Source: Linum tenue (Eukaryota; Streptophyta; Magnoliopsida; Malpighiales; Linaceae). Taken from it: a stretch of DNA of 64,000 bases. The notes beneath the pieces are model-generated. The model made no database searches and was not told where the DNA came from. It saw nothing but the letters and a program-made list of their open reading frames with translations. The DNA lies in assembly GCA_946122785.1 (NCBI GenBank), contig CAMGYJ010000010.1:11507467-11571466 (forward strand), in the 5' to 3' direction. Position 1 is the first letter of the stretch; each line of letters opens with the position of its first letter. Positions 10,849 through 23,628 of the stretch are shown here, one piece after another. Both the position numbers and the translations under genes were made by a program.

Positions 10849-11169
10849 TTAGATATACATCGATCCAAATGCCCCCAACATTGCCGCATTCCCAATGGCA
10901 TAAAAATCATGTTCCCAAGTATGGATTTCAGGAACAATGCAGTCGACATTTATGTCATCTTTAGCCAAGGAATGGAAAGTACTTCCATATTTTAGTGCAT
11001 GGTCAAGCATGCTGCTCCTCCCGTCATATTCTTGGAATATTTTTACTGGAGGGTTTGTTAGTAACGGTGATAGCTTTCTGGCTTGTATTTGATATGAAAG
11101 ATTAAGGATAACGAATGTTGAGAAGAGTACACATGTGATAATGACAGATGATGAACTAGGAGAACCCAT
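10849..11169 (-). CDS. Secreted 106-aa peptide, neprosin activation-domain-like, array copy 2
   Basis: The frame reads from an ATG at 11169 to a TAA at 10849. Residues 1-8 are MGSPSSSS, residues 9-24 are hydrophobic (VIITCVLFSTFVILNL), and a signal-peptide cleavage after IQA (residue 30) is likely. The mature part has NPPVK (39-43), DINVDC (72-77) followed by IVP, and WEHDF (85-89). NPPVK, a DxxxDC core and a terminal xxHxF are the features I recognise from the N-terminal activation peptide of plant neprosin-family (DUF239/DUF4409) secreted peptidases. The catalytic domain is absent, so this is a gene fragment or a stand-alone secreted peptide. Family assignment is inference; no search was run. 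Confidence 0.5.
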   Translation of the reverse strand: MGSPSSSSVIITCVLFSTFVILNLSYQIQARKLSPLLTNPPVKIFQEYDGRSSMLDHALKYGSTFHSLAKDDINVDCIVPEIHTWEHDFYAIGNAAMLGAFGSMYI

Positions 11170-13133
11170 TTATCTGATTCTTTTGTATTTGCAGGATCAA
11201 AAGAGACTTAAAGTTCTAATGACGGGTTATAATTGTGTCTCTCAGTTACTAGTTTGGGAGATGTGAATCCACCATTATGTTGCTAATAAATTTATAGGGA
11301 TCATGTTAATTTTGTCAAATAAAGATGATTAGTTACTCTAGTTTAATAGGTTGGTAATGATTTTGATGGTTAACTTCATTATGATTAATTTGTTCCATGG
11401 GTATGAGCAGAAAACTTATATGAGATGCAATGAAAACATCTGTAAATTTTATGTTTTGTAGAACTGGAAAACTAATGAATGAGTATGAATTGTCTTTAAC
11501 TAAAATTGAGATACAATGTTGGGATTTGATGCCATATCCTTGCAACCATAATTATTACAGAAACGCATAAATGTCCTTGCCATATTAAGAAGCTAATTAT
11601 GGGTTCAATTAAGATTTCAACAACTATGGAACATTTATCCATTATTGTTGTTACATATTGACGGATCATACACCGGCACATAAAAAATCATAAAAATGGG
11701 GGTACATTCTTATTTCCTCCACCGTTACCTGTTATAGCTATTTTTCGGAGATAGAATTCGTGCCCAGGATATGGTCAAACTTATAGTTTGAAATTGGGAA
11801 TATTGTGGAGGGTTATTATTTTTTATATTCGAGATGGACTGGGCTAGATGCAAGTAAAATGGATTCGAATAAAATAAAACTATATACAGGCATGACTGTT
11901 GATCAAATTTAATATTTATGCTTATGATATCATTTGCTCTTGTGTCTTGATATTCGTTATCATTTTCTCTGTTGGTTCTCTAAATTTTCTTAGCTTTATT
12001 TTAATTATTGTAGACTAATGAGTTAGGGTGATTCTAATGAATGTGATATGCACTTACCCTCATAGGATCATTTAGTTCTTGTGACTCTTTTTGTTCTTGC
12101 ATTTCCTCCGAGATATTATCATGAGATTCCACTCTTAATACTTATTTATTTATTTCACTTATATCATTAACTCATTCCTAAATTCTCTCTCATCTCCATT
12201 TGTAGTGTGTATGAGTGTAATTTATGGATGCCTATTTTTAATATTGAAAACAAAGCTAGAAACATTTCTTGATCATAGTGGCAACTCTTTTGTTTTATTT
12301 TGGAATTTGGCAAATTGTTGACTTTGATACATAAATGGTGCAAGTTGGGTGCATGATAACCTATGATGATGAGTGAGAATGTGGGATGCATTTTACTAGT
12401 TTCACTATTCATTTCATGGAAAAATTATATACGAGCTAGGAGAAGTCAACCATCGTCTCCTTTAGCGATATATGTCAGAGAGCGTGTATGAAAGACCAAG
12501 CATCTAGGAAGCCAAGTGAGATTTTTTCATGCTCGCTTCTTTCTTGTTCGATACATCCCTCTCTGCATGATTATTATGCCTAACCTTTGCACGAGCTTGA
12601 GTAGTCACAGAACAAATATGAAAGAAGGAGACATATGTTTGGCCAATGCCATAAAAGACCACTTTTATCAAGTTATCATTATATCCATTTGTCAAACGCC
12701 GTCGAACCTAACCTCCTTCTTAGCTTACAACTTATTATGAATCAATTTCTATTCCTTGAAACCCTATGTTGAATTCTTTTTAAAGTTTCACGTGATTTAT
12801 GATTCTACCGTAGTATTCTACTTTGAAATAGAAAATTAAATTAGGGAGAAGCTTTGTCTTTAAAAGTGACATGCTTAAAATTAAAAATCAGTGAGTTAAT
12901 TTATTATAATTTTCGAAAAACAAAACTACGAAAAGTATAATGGAAAAGTAGAGAGCTAACCACCATCTTGTTTTGGTACCACAAACAATTCTATTTTTTT
13001 CATTCTTTTTAAGTTTTTCCTTCATGCAAACCATTTGCTTGTGTGTCATTGTTGATTTATTGACTTAAAATGCCAATGCATTACCTAAAGAAAGAAGAAA
13101 AAACAGATACAAGGACACATAATAAATTAAAAC

Positions 13134-13258
13134 TCAACAACGGGATTGTAAAGTGAATCCATAGCTTTGATGAACATCATCATCATTAGTTTTCACCATA
13201 CAATGAACTGGTCGGATTCTAATGTAATCGCGAAGGTTAAAAGTGTGATTGTACGAAA
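13134..13258 (-). pseudogene. Neprosin-like exon 2, array copy 3
   Basis: Same 125-bp exon candidate as in copy 2, open to a TGA at 13134. Its exon 1 partner is 23954-24274; chromovirus C was inserted between them at 13322, inside the inferred intron. Confidence 0.38.
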
Positions 13259-13317
13259 CTAAACAAACATATTACTCTATTCATATATATAATTACATTT
13301 TGAACTTAATGTACGTG

Positions 13318-13322
13318 ATTAC
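13318..13322. other. Target site duplication of C, left
   Basis: ATTAC precedes the TG of the left LTR and is repeated at 23754-23758. The uninterrupted site GTGATTACAATTAG is seen in the other array units. Confidence 0.92.
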
Positions 13323-15363
13323 TGTAGCACCCTACCCTATACGTTTTGCCTAATCATATTGTTCATACAATTGCAGCGGAATTCATCTCGGGTGTTACAT
13401 TAATTATCAAAATTTACCAAAATAAAATTTCGACATGAATTACTCGCGTAATGGGCTAACAGTTCTTCCATCTAACCCTGCAAAATAATTCATCTAAATC
13501 CGTGCATTCATAGACAAACATATATACTCACAACCATATACATTGGCTTTTCATAGCCATAGTCACAGTTTCATACTACACAACTGCATACTATACTTAT
13601 ACATGTTATAATCATCACAACTTACATAATTACACAATATACACATATCATCAACTTTCCACACCTGTGGATATTTCACACTACATCAGAAGCTAGTATG
13701 CACCTGAAAAACGTTCTCAAACATTTTTACAAAAAGGTGTGGATCACTGGCCAAAATCCCGAGTAGTAGTCCAAGCACAGAATAGTTGAAGACCATACCT
13801 CATAGCTGAGTGAGATAATCATAGCATCGTGAGTTCATAACATAGCATCGTGAGTTCATAACATAGCATACCCCTACCATACATCTAGCAAATAAGCCCA
13901 AGCACTAGGATCAGACCTCAGGCATCCGACATCCCAATAGGCAAAAGACTCAACCACCTTGACTTATGCATATGCATCTTATCATGTTTTAATCATAGGC
14001 GCCTGGCTACTCCCATGCTAATTACTCTACCAGGAAACATACCCCACATCCCGTCGGATGTAGTCATACATACCCCAACATCCCGTCGGATGTGGTCATA
14101 CATACCCCACACCACTATGGGTGTAGTCATACCCCGACACCGCTCTGGGTGTGGTCATATCTCATAAGAATTCTTCAGTCACCACCACATGAGAGGTGTG
14201 ACTATCATACATATCATAATAGAGTAATAGCATAGGGAGCCCTAATTACTATGTAGTTGACCGTGAGACCACAACACTCATATTTGGTATCCTTATACAT
14301 GATTCATATCTCATCTTGCTTAATCACAATTCATTACTTGCACATGTACTTGACCTGGCCACAATTGGCTCGACATAGGTAAATTAGGAGTCGTATAATT
14401 GCACTTCCTCGGGATAAACCCTCGTGCAAGTCATCCTCCTTAAACATCATAATATCACCAGGGAATATATATTTTCCCACATGTGCATCCAAATACAAAA
14501 ATCATGAAAAGTCATACCCAATCACCTTCTCAAACCATCATAAAGCATATTAACAGTCAAGCCCACAATTTGTAACATATACACAATCATCAGCATAATC
14601 AAAGTCCAAGTCGACTAGGGCAAGTCAATAATATCATACAACAATTCTTGGTTCATCATATAGCAGAAAAGTCCATACACCCCTAATCATGCCATTCTAG
14701 TTCACCTAGGTCAATTCTAAGCATCAATATAATTATCGTGATACGACAAACCCGGTATGCAGTGCTAATCCCTCACCAGTTCGGGTCTTTCAAACACCGA
14801 TTTAACCTTCCCGTACAAAAACGTCAATTTCAGGAACGAACCCCGAATTAAAATCCGAGACCGTCCTACTATCCCCTGCAGTATCCCCGTCAATATTAGT
14901 TCTAGGCTCCGAGTCGAATTCTCGATAAAAACACATCAAACCCTGGCCGGAGCTAAATTCAGCGATTTGGACCCCGGCCTAAATAATAGCCGAAATTCAG
15001 GGATTAGAACTAGAGGATTGATTACCTCGCTGCACGAAGCTCGTATATGAAATTTGGGCTCAATCCGGCTTCCGGATACTCCGAAACCCTAATTTGGCTT
15101 ATCGGGAATTCAAGAAATTCCTGAACCAAAAACTCGTTTTAAAGCTCTAAATCGATAAATCACGATGTATAGATGAATTAGGCATTACTTACGGGATTTT
15201 TGGGCTACTAGAGCTCAAGAATTTGAGCTCTGAAACTTTCCGTACTCACCTCCCCTGCGCGCCCTCTGCTCCAGTTCTCTCGGTCCAGGAAAAGAAAGAA
15301 TGAAACGATGATGATGGAAAGAAAATGGACCGGGGAAGGGAATTAAATGGACCGGCCAATGCT

Positions 15364-15395
<32 letters not shown>

Positions 15396-15525
15396 ATTTA
15401 ATACGTATATTTATCCGATCGATCGATAATCCGATTTTTGCCGAAATATTATCAAAACGCTCGATTTTAAATCGTGAAATTTTCTAGCGATCGAAATATA
15501 GGTTTTGCCGGAACAGGATGTTACA
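13323..15525 (-). repeat. 3' LTR of C (2203 bp)
   Basis: TG at 13323 and CA at 15525. Compared with the 5' LTR it lacks about 115 bp near 13800 (direct repeat CTCAT at the breakpoint) and has a tandem GCATCGTGAGTTCATAACATA. It keeps the original short (TA)n near 15363-15400 with no insertion, and contains a hairpin row at 14046-14203. Confidence 0.93.
14046..14203. repeat. Row of short hairpins in C LTR
   Basis: Four tandem hairpins at 14046-14061, 14078-14093, 14109-14124 and 14137-14152, spaced 28-32 bp, each followed by GTCATA, then a larger imperfect one at 14177-14203. Copies 1-2 have stem ACATCC/GGATGT, copies 3-4 ACACC/GGTGT, a T:A to C:G exchange that keeps pairing. Repeated at about 21366-21524 in the other LTR. 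Confidence 0.6.
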
Positions 15526-15540
15526 ATTCTCCCCTCCTTA
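15526..15540 (-). other. Polypurine tract of C
   Basis: On the minus strand TAAGGAGGGGAGAAT runs directly into the TG of the 3' LTR. Between here and the pol stop at 15778 is about 240 bp of 3' UTR with nothing recognisable. Confidence 0.8.
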
Positions 15541-15777
15541 AAAAGATTTCGTCCCCGAAATCTAACCTTGAGTTGATACTACGCATCCGCTCGTTCTCCT
15601 CCTGGCAGACACTATCACATATATTGTTACTACCTAACTCTTAGGTTAGGAGATCTAAAGTACATAACTAAACACATAACACCTCAAGTTCCCAATATAA
15701 GGTTTCAAAAACCTATACTGGGCTATCACAACAAAACACATCAGCAAATTCAAAACATAACTTACTAAGCAAGATTG

Positions 15778-18700
15778 TTAACCTGCAAAGTATGTCGCTA
15801 CCAACTCAGGGTACTTCTCTCGCATACTTGCTTCAGTCTCCCAGGTAGCACTCTCACTTTCTTGATTCCTCCACACAACCTTCAACATTAGAATTTCCTT
15901 CCTACGAAGAGTCTTAATCTGAAAATCAACAATCTCAACTGGAACCTCTTCAAATGTCAAATCTGGACCCAACTCGATCTCCTCTGGTTGTATAACATGG
16001 GAAGGATCCACTTTGTACCTCTTCAGCATACTAACATGAAATACATTGTGGATTTGAGATAGTTCTGGAGGCAATGCCAGTTTATATGCCACTGGTCCAA
16101 TCTTCTCTATGATTTCATAAGGTCCAATATATCGAGGTGCAAGTTTCCCTTTCTTACCAAATCTCATTACGCCTTTCCAGGGTGACACTTTGAGAAATAC
16201 TTTCTCACCAACTTCGAAATTAACTTCACGCCTATTCGTGTCAACATAAACTTTCTGTCGATCTTGAGCCACCCTCAAACGCTCCCTGATTTCCTTGACT
16301 TTATCAACTGTGATCTGAACTATCTCTGGCCCTGAGATTTGCCTTGCTCCTTCTACATCCCAACATAATGGTGTTCTACACTTCCTCCCATAAAGTGCTT
16401 CATATGGTGGAACACCCAAGCTACTATGGTACTGGTTGTTGTAAGCAAACTCAATTAAGGGTAAATGGTCAATCCATGATTCCTCCCATTGCATTACACA
16501 TGATCGAAGTAACTCCTCTAAGGTAAGGATGGTTCGTTCACTCTGCCCATCTGTTTGAGGATGATAAGCTGAAGTGAAATGCAGTTTAGTTCCCAAGGCA
16601 TCATGTAAACTTTGCCAAAACCGAGATGTGAAGCTTGGGTCTCGATCAGAGACAATAGAAATTGGCACACCATGCAATCTGACGATCTCCTTAATATATA
16701 GTTGAGACAAAGTCTCCAGTGATGGTTTCCATCTAATGGGTAAAAAGTGAGCCGATTTGGTCAGTCGGTCCACAATAACCCATACTGCATCTTTTCCCCT
16801 TGATGATGGGAGACCATATACAAAATCCATTGTGATTCTTTCCCACTTCCATTCTGGAATTGGAAGTGGTTGCAGTTTCCCTACAGGAGCTTGATGTTCT
16901 GCCTTAACTTTCTGACATACCAGACATGTGAAAGCATGTTCAGCCGCTTCCTTTTTCATCCCACGCCACCAAAAATATGGTTTGATCGTGTGATACATTT
17001 TAGTTGCTCCTGGGTGCATAGCATAAGCAGAAGAATGAGCTTCATCTAGGATCTCTTTCCTCAAGTTATCAACATTAGGAACACATGCTCTTCCATTCAT
17101 CTTCAACATGCCATCTACAATTTTAAATGGCGTTTCTTTTCCTTCCTCAATGTCTTGAATGATTTTTGCCAACTCTGGGTCCTCCTTCTGCTTCTCATGA
17201 ATTTTGTCGTGCAACAAAGGTCGAATGTTCAACCGAGCTAGTAACCCTGTTACACCATCCACTTCCAAATCAACATTCATTGCCCTCAAATCAACCAGAT
17301 CATTTATATTCTTCTTCCCCTTTCTGCTTAGGGCATCAGCAACTACATTAGCTTTACCTGGATGGTAATCAATTGTACAATCATAATCTTTTAGAAGTTC
17401 AATCCATCTCCTCTGGCGACTATTTAAATCCTTTTGATCCATGATATACTTCAGGCTTTTATGATCAGTGAGGATTTTAAAAGTCTCACCAAATAAATAA
17501 TGTCGCCATATCTTGAGAGCAAATACCACCGCTGCCAACTCCAAATCATGAGTGGGATAATTTACTTCATGAGGACGTAATTGTCTAGAGGCATATGCGA
17601 TAACTCTTCCATCTTGCATTAACACACACCCCAATCCTTGATACGAAGCATCACTATACACCACAAACTCTCCCTTATTCGAAGGTAATGCAAGTACTAG
17701 TGCTGTGGTCAATCTCTTCTTCAGTTCATCAAAACTCTTTTGACATGATTCATCCCAAACATACTTGGTATTCTTCCTCAACAGTTTAGTCAATGGGGCA
17801 GCAATTTTGGAAAATCCTTCTACAAACCGCCGATAGTAACCCGCCATGTCAAGAAAACTTCTCAACTCCGGCACATCTTTTGGTGGAGCCCAACTCACCA
17901 CTGCTTCCACCTTTTTCGGATCCACCTCCACTCCTCTTCCAGAAATTACATGTCCCAAAAATATTACCTCCTTCAGCCAAAACTCACATTTTGAGAATTT
18001 TGCATATAATTGTTTCTCTCTTAGAATTTGCAACACAATTCTAAGGTGAGTTTTGTGCTCCTCCTCGCTTTTAGAATAGATGAGAATATCATCTATGAAC
18101 ACAATCACAAACTTATCAAGATATTCATGAAAAACCCTGTTCATAAGTGCCATAAATACTGCTGGCGCATTAGTGAGTCCAAAAGGCATTACGAGGAACT
18201 CATAATGCCCATATCTTGTTCTAAAAGCTGTCTTTGAGGTCGCTCCATCTGCCACTTTCAGTTGATGGTACCCGGACCTCAAATCAATCTTAGAAAAGAC
18301 TGATGCACCCTGCAATTGATCAAACAAGTCGTCTATTCTTGGGAGGGGATAACGATTCTTCACTGTTGCTTTATTCAACCTCCGGTAGTCAATGCACATT
18401 CTCATGGATCCATCTTTCTTCTTGACAAACAAAACCGGTGCACCCCAAGGTGAGATGCTAGGTCGAATAAACCCCTTGTCTAGCAATTCTTGTAATTGTT
18501 CTTTAAGCTCCTTCAGCTCAATTGGTGCCATTCTATATGGTGCCATTGAAATTGGTGTTGTGCCAGGTACCAATTCAATATCAAACTCTACTTCCCTTTC
18601 TGGTGGAAGGCCGGGAAGTTCTTCGGGGAATACATCAGGAAACTCCCTTACCACCTCTACATCCTCAACCTTCTTATCATTTACAACAGTAACTTGAGCA

Positions 18701-19725
18701 AGAAAGGCTTCACAACCTTCCTTCATTAATCGAAAAGCTTCCAAGGCAGAAAGAAAACCATGATTCTCCTTTTTCTTAATGCCTCGGAATACAACAGGAC
18801 CTTTATCTGGTGTGTTGAATAACACTTCTTTCTTTTGACAATCCACAACAGCTCCATGTGTTGCCAGAAAGTCCATCCCAAGGATGACATCAAATTCATC
18901 AAAAGGTAGCAGAATTAAATCTGCTGCTAGGAAAGCTCCTTCCACACAAATGAAGGAACTTCTAATAACTGAATCTACCTTCAAGGTATCTCCCACAGGT
19001 GTTTTAACACATAAGGTATAACCTAGCTTATCTGGAACCAAGCGTAGCATATGTGCAAATGTATATGACATGAATGAGTGAGAGGAACCAGTATCGATCA
19101 AAGCATATAATTGCTTGCCAAGGATAGAAAGCATACCAGTCACAACTTCTGGTGCCACTTCTGCCTCACCTCGAGTCATTGCATAAACCCTCGGTGCTCC
19201 CTGTGCTCTGGTACCCTGTGTACCACTTCCTGATGGCTGATTTCGACCACCACCTCTACCACCCTGTGAACCACCACGACCACTCTGAAATCCACTACGG
19301 CCTCCCTGGTAACCCCCCCTGAATGGGGCTCTACTAAACTGCACTGAAGGCTCGGACTGTGTAGCTCTTATCTCTCTCGAATGCGGGCAATCCCTCATGA
19401 TGTGCCCAGGTTGGCCACAGTGAAAGCACACACCAGAAAATCTCCTACACTCTCCAAGATGCCTCTTCTGACAAACTTGACAAAATGGAAATTGTGTGGC
19501 TGAGGAAATTGGTGCCCTGTATGATGTTCTCAACATAGGTTGACTCGGTGTTCTCCCAAAGCTACTAGGACCCTTCCTTGATGGATAACGAGGTGCAGAA
19601 TAATTTACTCCTAGCTTCCTTTTTCTTCTCCTCTTCTTTGGCTTTGTGTTCCTCTCTACCCTCAACTTCATAGGCTTCATACTTAAGTGCGGCCTCCTTG
19701 ATTGTGGCCATGCTCTCTTCATCAA
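15778..19725 (-). CDS. pol: Chromovirus polyprotein: zinc knuckle, protease, RT, RNase H, integrase, chromodomain
   Basis: A 1315-codon open frame encodes everything needed to copy and insert the element. In order: a CCHC zinc knuckle (C100, C103, H108, C113), retropepsin with DTGS at 211-214, and reverse transcriptase with FIDD at 543-546. RNase H follows with SDAS at about 691. Integrase has a zinc-binding HHCC (H904, H912, C934, C937), catalytic D967, D1027 and E1063 (35 residues between the last two) and GPY at 1201-1203. The last ~55 residues are a chromodomain-like tail that in this clade directs insertion to heterochromatin. No catalytic residue is missing by eye. The first ~40 residues overlap gag in another frame and are probably not native, so translation would depend on repair or frameshifting. 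The element may still supply enzymes in trans. Confidence 0.93.
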   Translation of the reverse strand: MMKRAWPQSRRPHLSMKPMKLRVERNTKPKKRRRKRKLGVNYSAPRYPSRKGPSSFGRTPSQPMLRTSYRAPISSATQFPFCQVCQKRHLGECRRFSGVCFHCGQPGHIMRDCPHSREIRATQSEPSVQFSRAPFRGGYQGGRSGFQSGRGGSQGGRGGGRNQPSGSGTQGTRAQGAPRVYAMTRGEAEVAPEVVTGMLSILGKQLYALIDTGSSHSFMSYTFAHMLRLVPDKLGYTLCVKTPVGDTLKVDSVIRSSFICVEGAFLAADLILLPFDEFDVILGMDFLATHGAVVDCQKKEVLFNTPDKGPVVFRGIKKKENHGFLSALEAFRLMKEGCEAFLAQVTVVNDKKVEDVEVVREFPDVFPEELPGLPPEREVEFDIELVPGTTPISMAPYRMAPIELKELKEQLQELLDKGFIRPSISPWGAPVLFVKKKDGSMRMCIDYRRLNKATVKNRYPLPRIDDLFDQLQGASVFSKIDLRSGYHQLKVADGATSKTAFRTRYGHYEFLVMPFGLTNAPAVFMALMNRVFHEYLDKFVIVFIDDILIYSKSEEEHKTHLRIVLQILREKQLYAKFSKCEFWLKEVIFLGHVISGRGVEVDPKKVEAVVSWAPPKDVPELRSFLDMAGYYRRFVEGFSKIAAPLTKLLRKNTKYVWDESCQKSFDELKKRLTTALVLALPSNKGEFVVYSDASYQGLGCVLMQDGRVIAYASRQLRPHEVNYPTHDLELAAVVFALKIWRHYLFGETFKILTDHKSLKYIMDQKDLNSRQRRWIELLKDYDCTIDYHPGKANVVADALSRKGKKNINDLVDLRAMNVDLEVDGVTGLLARLNIRPLLHDKIHEKQKEDPELAKIIQDIEEGKETPFKIVDGMLKMNGRACVPNVDNLRKEILDEAHSSAYAMHPGATKMYHTIKPYFWWRGMKKEAAEHAFTCLVCQKVKAEHQAPVGKLQPLPIPEWKWERITMDFVYGLPSSRGKDAVWVIVDRLTKSAHFLPIRWKPSLETLSQLYIKEIVRLHGVPISIVSDRDPSFTSRFWQSLHDALGTKLHFTSAYHPQTDGQSERTILTLEELLRSCVMQWEESWIDHLPLIEFAYNNQYHSSLGVPPYEALYGRKCRTPLCWDVEGARQISGPEIVQITVDKVKEIRERLRVAQDRQKVYVDTNRREVNFEVGEKVFLKVSPWKGVMRFGKKGKLAPRYIGPYEIIEKIGPVAYKLALPPELSQIHNVFHVSMLKRYKVDPSHVIQPEEIELGPDLTFEEVPVEIVDFQIKTLRRKEILMLKVVWRNQESESATWETEASMREKYPELVATYFAG

Positions 19726-20299
19726 CCCTGTGGATCTTTTCTTTCAACCCTAGGCGCAGCCCATGCAAGTATCTCATCTTCTTCTTATGCTCAGTATCCG
19801 CCAACCCATCTTCAAAGTAAAGTAGTCGAACAAACTTGATGGTGTACTCAGTAACTGTCATATTCTCCTGCTTAAGGTTGGCGAATTCATTGTTCTTTTC
19901 CCTGATAAAAGCTTCGGGAAGAAACTCTGTCTTAAAGGCCTTCAGGAACTCCTCCCAGATGAACTGAACTCGTTCACCATTAACTCTAGAGACCGAGGAC
20001 CACCAGCTCCTCGCGTACCCCTTTAGGAGAAAAACAACATATTGCACTTTTTCCTCTGGGGTTGCATAAAGATATTCAAACACATCTTCCATCTCCCTCA
20101 ACCACTCTACCACAGCATCCGGACTCACATCTCCTTTAAAGTCCCTATCACCCAAACTCTTCATTTTTGCATAGTCTAATACTGGCGGTCTTGCATCAAC
20201 CACCCCCACTCCTCTCGACTGGTCAGTAGGAACATTATGACAACTTCCGTGCGAGCTACAAGGAAATATTGGCCTTAGATTGATCCACACAAAATTCAT
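19565..20299 (-). pseudogene. gag: Chromovirus gag, separated from pol by a frameshift
   Basis: A 244-codon frame contains the retrotransposon gag core: DAVVEWLREMEDVF near residue 60, ARSWW near 95, and a lysine/glutamate-rich stretch near 220. It forms the particle shell in related elements. Relatives in this clade normally have one gag-pol frame; here gag continues past the point where pol takes over (about 19610) and ends in a different frame 45 codons into the overlap, as expected from a 1-base indel. The first ~30 residues do not look like a typical start, so the true N-terminus may also be damaged. Programmed frameshifting is possible but no slippery motif was obvious. Confidence 0.8.
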
Positions 20300-20540
20300 T
20301 CTTCACCAAATCTCTCACTTGGTTAAAACAAAATTTTCCCAAAATAATTACTTGAAAACAAATAAGTTCAAAAATCAATTTTGAAAACCATGATGCAGGT
20401 AATTTCATCCAACATACCAATACACATAATCATGTCAAACTCAATTCCCAATTTAAGTCATTATGGGGTACTCCCCTCCTTAGGAGTGTTTAACCTCCCA
20501 TAGGGTATAGTACGCCATAACAACAAAAAGAGGGAACCGG
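20300..20540. other. 5' leader of C
   Basis: About 240 bp between gag and the primer binding site; I see no ORF or other signal in it. Confidence 0.5.
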
Positions 20541-20552
20541 GCTCTGATACCA
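20541..20552 (-). other. Primer binding site (initiator tRNA-Met) of C
   Basis: The minus strand reads TGGTATCAGAGC, the standard site complementary to the 3' end of initiator tRNA-Met, three bases inside the 5' LTR. Confidence 0.93.
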
Positions 20553-22689
20553 AACTGTAGCACCCTACCCTATATGTTTTGCCTAATCATATTGTTCATA
20601 CAATTGCAGCGGAATTCATCTCGGGTGTTACATTAATTATCAAAATTTACCAAAATAAAATTTCGACATGAATTACTCGCGTAATGGGCTAACAGTTCTT
20701 CCATCTAATCCTGCAAAATAATTCATCTAAATTCGTGCATTCATAGACAAACATATATACTCACAACCATATACATTGGCTTTTCATAGCCATAGTCACA
20801 GTTTCATACTACACAACTGCATACTATACTTATACATGCTATAATCATCACAACTTACATAATTACACAATATACACATATCATCAACTTTCCACACCTG
20901 TGGATATTTCACACTACATCAGAAGCTAGTATGCACATGAAAAACGTTCTCAAACATTTTTACAAAAAGGTGTGGATCACTGGCCAAAATCCCGAGTAAT
21001 AGTCCAAGCACAGAATAGTGGAAGACCATACCTCATCTTGCCTTCAACTCTTGCTCAGCTCCCACCTATACACCTATCTACTGCTGCTGCTGATGATGAT
21101 CTGCTTACACATGGCATAAGCAGAGAAAAAGGATAAAAGAGGATCAGCTCATAGCTGAGTGAGATAATCATAGCATCGTGAGTTCATAACATAGCATACC
21201 CCTACCATACATCTAGCAAATAAGCCCAAGCACTAGGATCAGACCTCAGGCATCCGACATCCCAATAGGCAAAAGACTCAACCACCTTGACTTATGCATA
21301 TGCATCTTATCATGTTTTAATCATAGGCGCCTGGCTACTCCCATGCTAATTACTCTCCCGGGAAACATACCCCACATCCCGTCGGATGTAGTCATACATA
21401 CCCCAACATCCCGTCGGATGTGGTCATACATAACCCACACCACTATGGGTGTAGTCATACCCCGACACCGCTCTGGGTGTGGTCATATCTCATAAGAATT
21501 CTTCAGTCACCACCACATGAGAGGTGTGACTATCATACATATCATAATAGAGTAATAGCATAGGGAGCCCTAATTACTATGTAGTTGATCGTGAGACCAC
21601 AACACTCATATTTGGTATCCTTATACATGATTCATATCTCATCTTGCTTAATCATAATTCATTACTTGCACATGTACTTGACCTGGCCACAATTGGCTCA
21701 ACATAGGTAAATCAGGAGTCGTATAATTGCACTTCCTTGGGATAAACCCTCGTGCAAGTCATCCTCCTTAAACATCATAATATCACCAGGGAATATATAT
21801 TTTCCCACATGTGCATCCAAATACAAAAATCATGAAAAGTCATACCCAATCACCTTCTCAAACCATCATAAAGCATATTAACAGTCAAGCCCACAATTTG
21901 TAACATATACACAATCATCAGCATAATCAAAGTCCAAGTCGACTAGGGCAAGTCAATAATATCATACAACAATTCTTGGTTCATCATATAGCAGAAAAGT
22001 CCATACACCCCTAATCATACCATTCTAGTTCACCTAGGTCAATTCTAAGAATCAATATAATTATCGTGATACGACAAACCCGGTATGCAGTGCTAATCCC
22101 TCACCAGTTCGGGTCTTTCAAACACCGGTTTAACCTTCCCGTACTAAAACGTCAATTTCAGGAACGAACCCCGAATTAAAATCCGAGACCGTCCTACTAT
22201 CCCCTGCAGTATCCCCGTCAATATTAGTTCTAGGCTCCGAGTCGAATTCTCGATAAAAACACATCAAACCCTGGCCGGAGCTAAATTCAGCGATTTGGAC
22301 CCTGGCCTAAATAATAGCCGAAATTCAGGGATTAGAACTAGAGGATTGATTACCTCGCTGCACGAAGCTCGTATATGAAATTTGGGCTCAATCCGGCTTC
22401 CGGATACTCCGAAACCCTAATTTGGCTTATCGGGAATTCAAGAAATTCCTGAACCAAAAACTCGTTTTAAAGCTCTAAATCGATAAATCACGATGTATAG
22501 ATGAATTAGGCATTACTTACAGGATTTTTGGGCTACTAGAGCTCAAGAATTTGAGCTCTGAAACTTTCCGTACTCACCTCCCCTGCGCGCCCTCTGCTCC
22601 AGTTCTCTCGGTCCAGGAAAAGAAAGAATGAAACGATGATGATGGAAAGAAAATGGACCGGGGAAGGGAATTAAATGGACCGGCCGATG

Positions 22690-22690
<1 letters not shown>

Positions 22691-22756
<66 letters not shown>
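22691..22756. repeat. (TA)n microsatellite
   Basis: An uninterrupted TA run left of the MITE pair; a second lies at about 23560-23625. The 3' LTR has only a short run at the same place. Confidence 0.95.
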
Positions 22757-22758
<2 letters not shown>

Positions 22759-23557
22759 GGAGTTCTATGGTACCCAGGGTGAAATCCGGGGTACCGCATA
22801 CCTTGAGTAAGAAAACGCTATACATAACTTAAATTGACTGATCTTTCGGACATGATACTATACTCTAACCCTTAAAGATCAAAATCTAGGTCTTAATTCT
22901 CTAAATCTTATACCCCAAGATCAATTTAATTAGAAACAATAATCGACGGTTATGATTCGTCCAAATATAGGCAAAAAATCAATGCACCATCTTAGGGTTT
23001 ATAGTTTATGATTTAGATAATTAGGACCTAGGGTTCACTCATTAAGGGTTAGAATATAGTATCATGCCCAAAAATCCTGCTAATTCGAGGTTTAGATAGC
23101 GTTTTCATACTCAAGGTATGCGATACCCCGGATTTCACCTCGAGGTTTATATATGGTGCCTTCTATGGTACCCCGGGTGAAATCTGGGGTACCGCATACC
23201 TTGAGTATGAAAACGCTATCTAGACCTCGAATTAGCAGGATTTTTGGGCATGATACTATACCCTAACCCTTAATGAGTGAACCCTAGGTCCTAATTATCT
23301 AAATCATAAACTATAAACCCTAAGATGGTGCATTTATTTTTTTGCCTATATTTGGACGAATCATAACCGTCGATTATTGTTTCTAATTAAATTGATCTTG
23401 GGGTATAAGATTTAGAGAGTTAAGACCTAGATTTTGATCTTTAAGGGTTAGAGTACAGTATCATGTCCGAAAGATCAGTCAATTCAAGTTCTGGATAGCG
23501 TTTTCTTACTCAAGGTATGCAGTACCCCGAATTTCACCCTGGGTACCGTAGAACTCC

Positions 23558-23559
<2 letters not shown>
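22757..23559. mobile_element. Two MITE-like elements, head to head (803-bp foldback)
   Basis: Outer ends GGGGAGTTCTA and TAGAACTCCCC are inverted, and the two halves (about 390 bp each) are near-perfect reverse complements around a spacer near 23147-23170. Each half has its own terminal inverted repeats of about 55-60 bp (GGTGAAATCCGGGGTACC ... AAAACGCTAT and the reverse). No ORF. Absent from the other LTR, so inserted into the TA tract after C. The superfamily is not recognised. Confidence 0.75.

Positions 23560-23628
<69 letters not shown>

Larger units (their letters stand above)
5826..13322. repeat. Tandem array of 2.67-kb units, block 1 left part
   Basis: Direct repeats with period about 2670 bp; equivalent points fall at 8504 and 11176. 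Units are highly similar by eye. Each contains, on the minus strand, a secreted-peptide exon and a second exon about 260 bp further on, plus AT-rich spacer. The first unit (5842-8503) joins the flanking A LTR through 16 bases of a distant part of the unit, so about 480 bp with exon 1 were deleted there. Chromovirus C interrupts the third unit at 13322. Apart from the exons and an old Athila relic I see no further coding signal. Confidence 0.9.
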
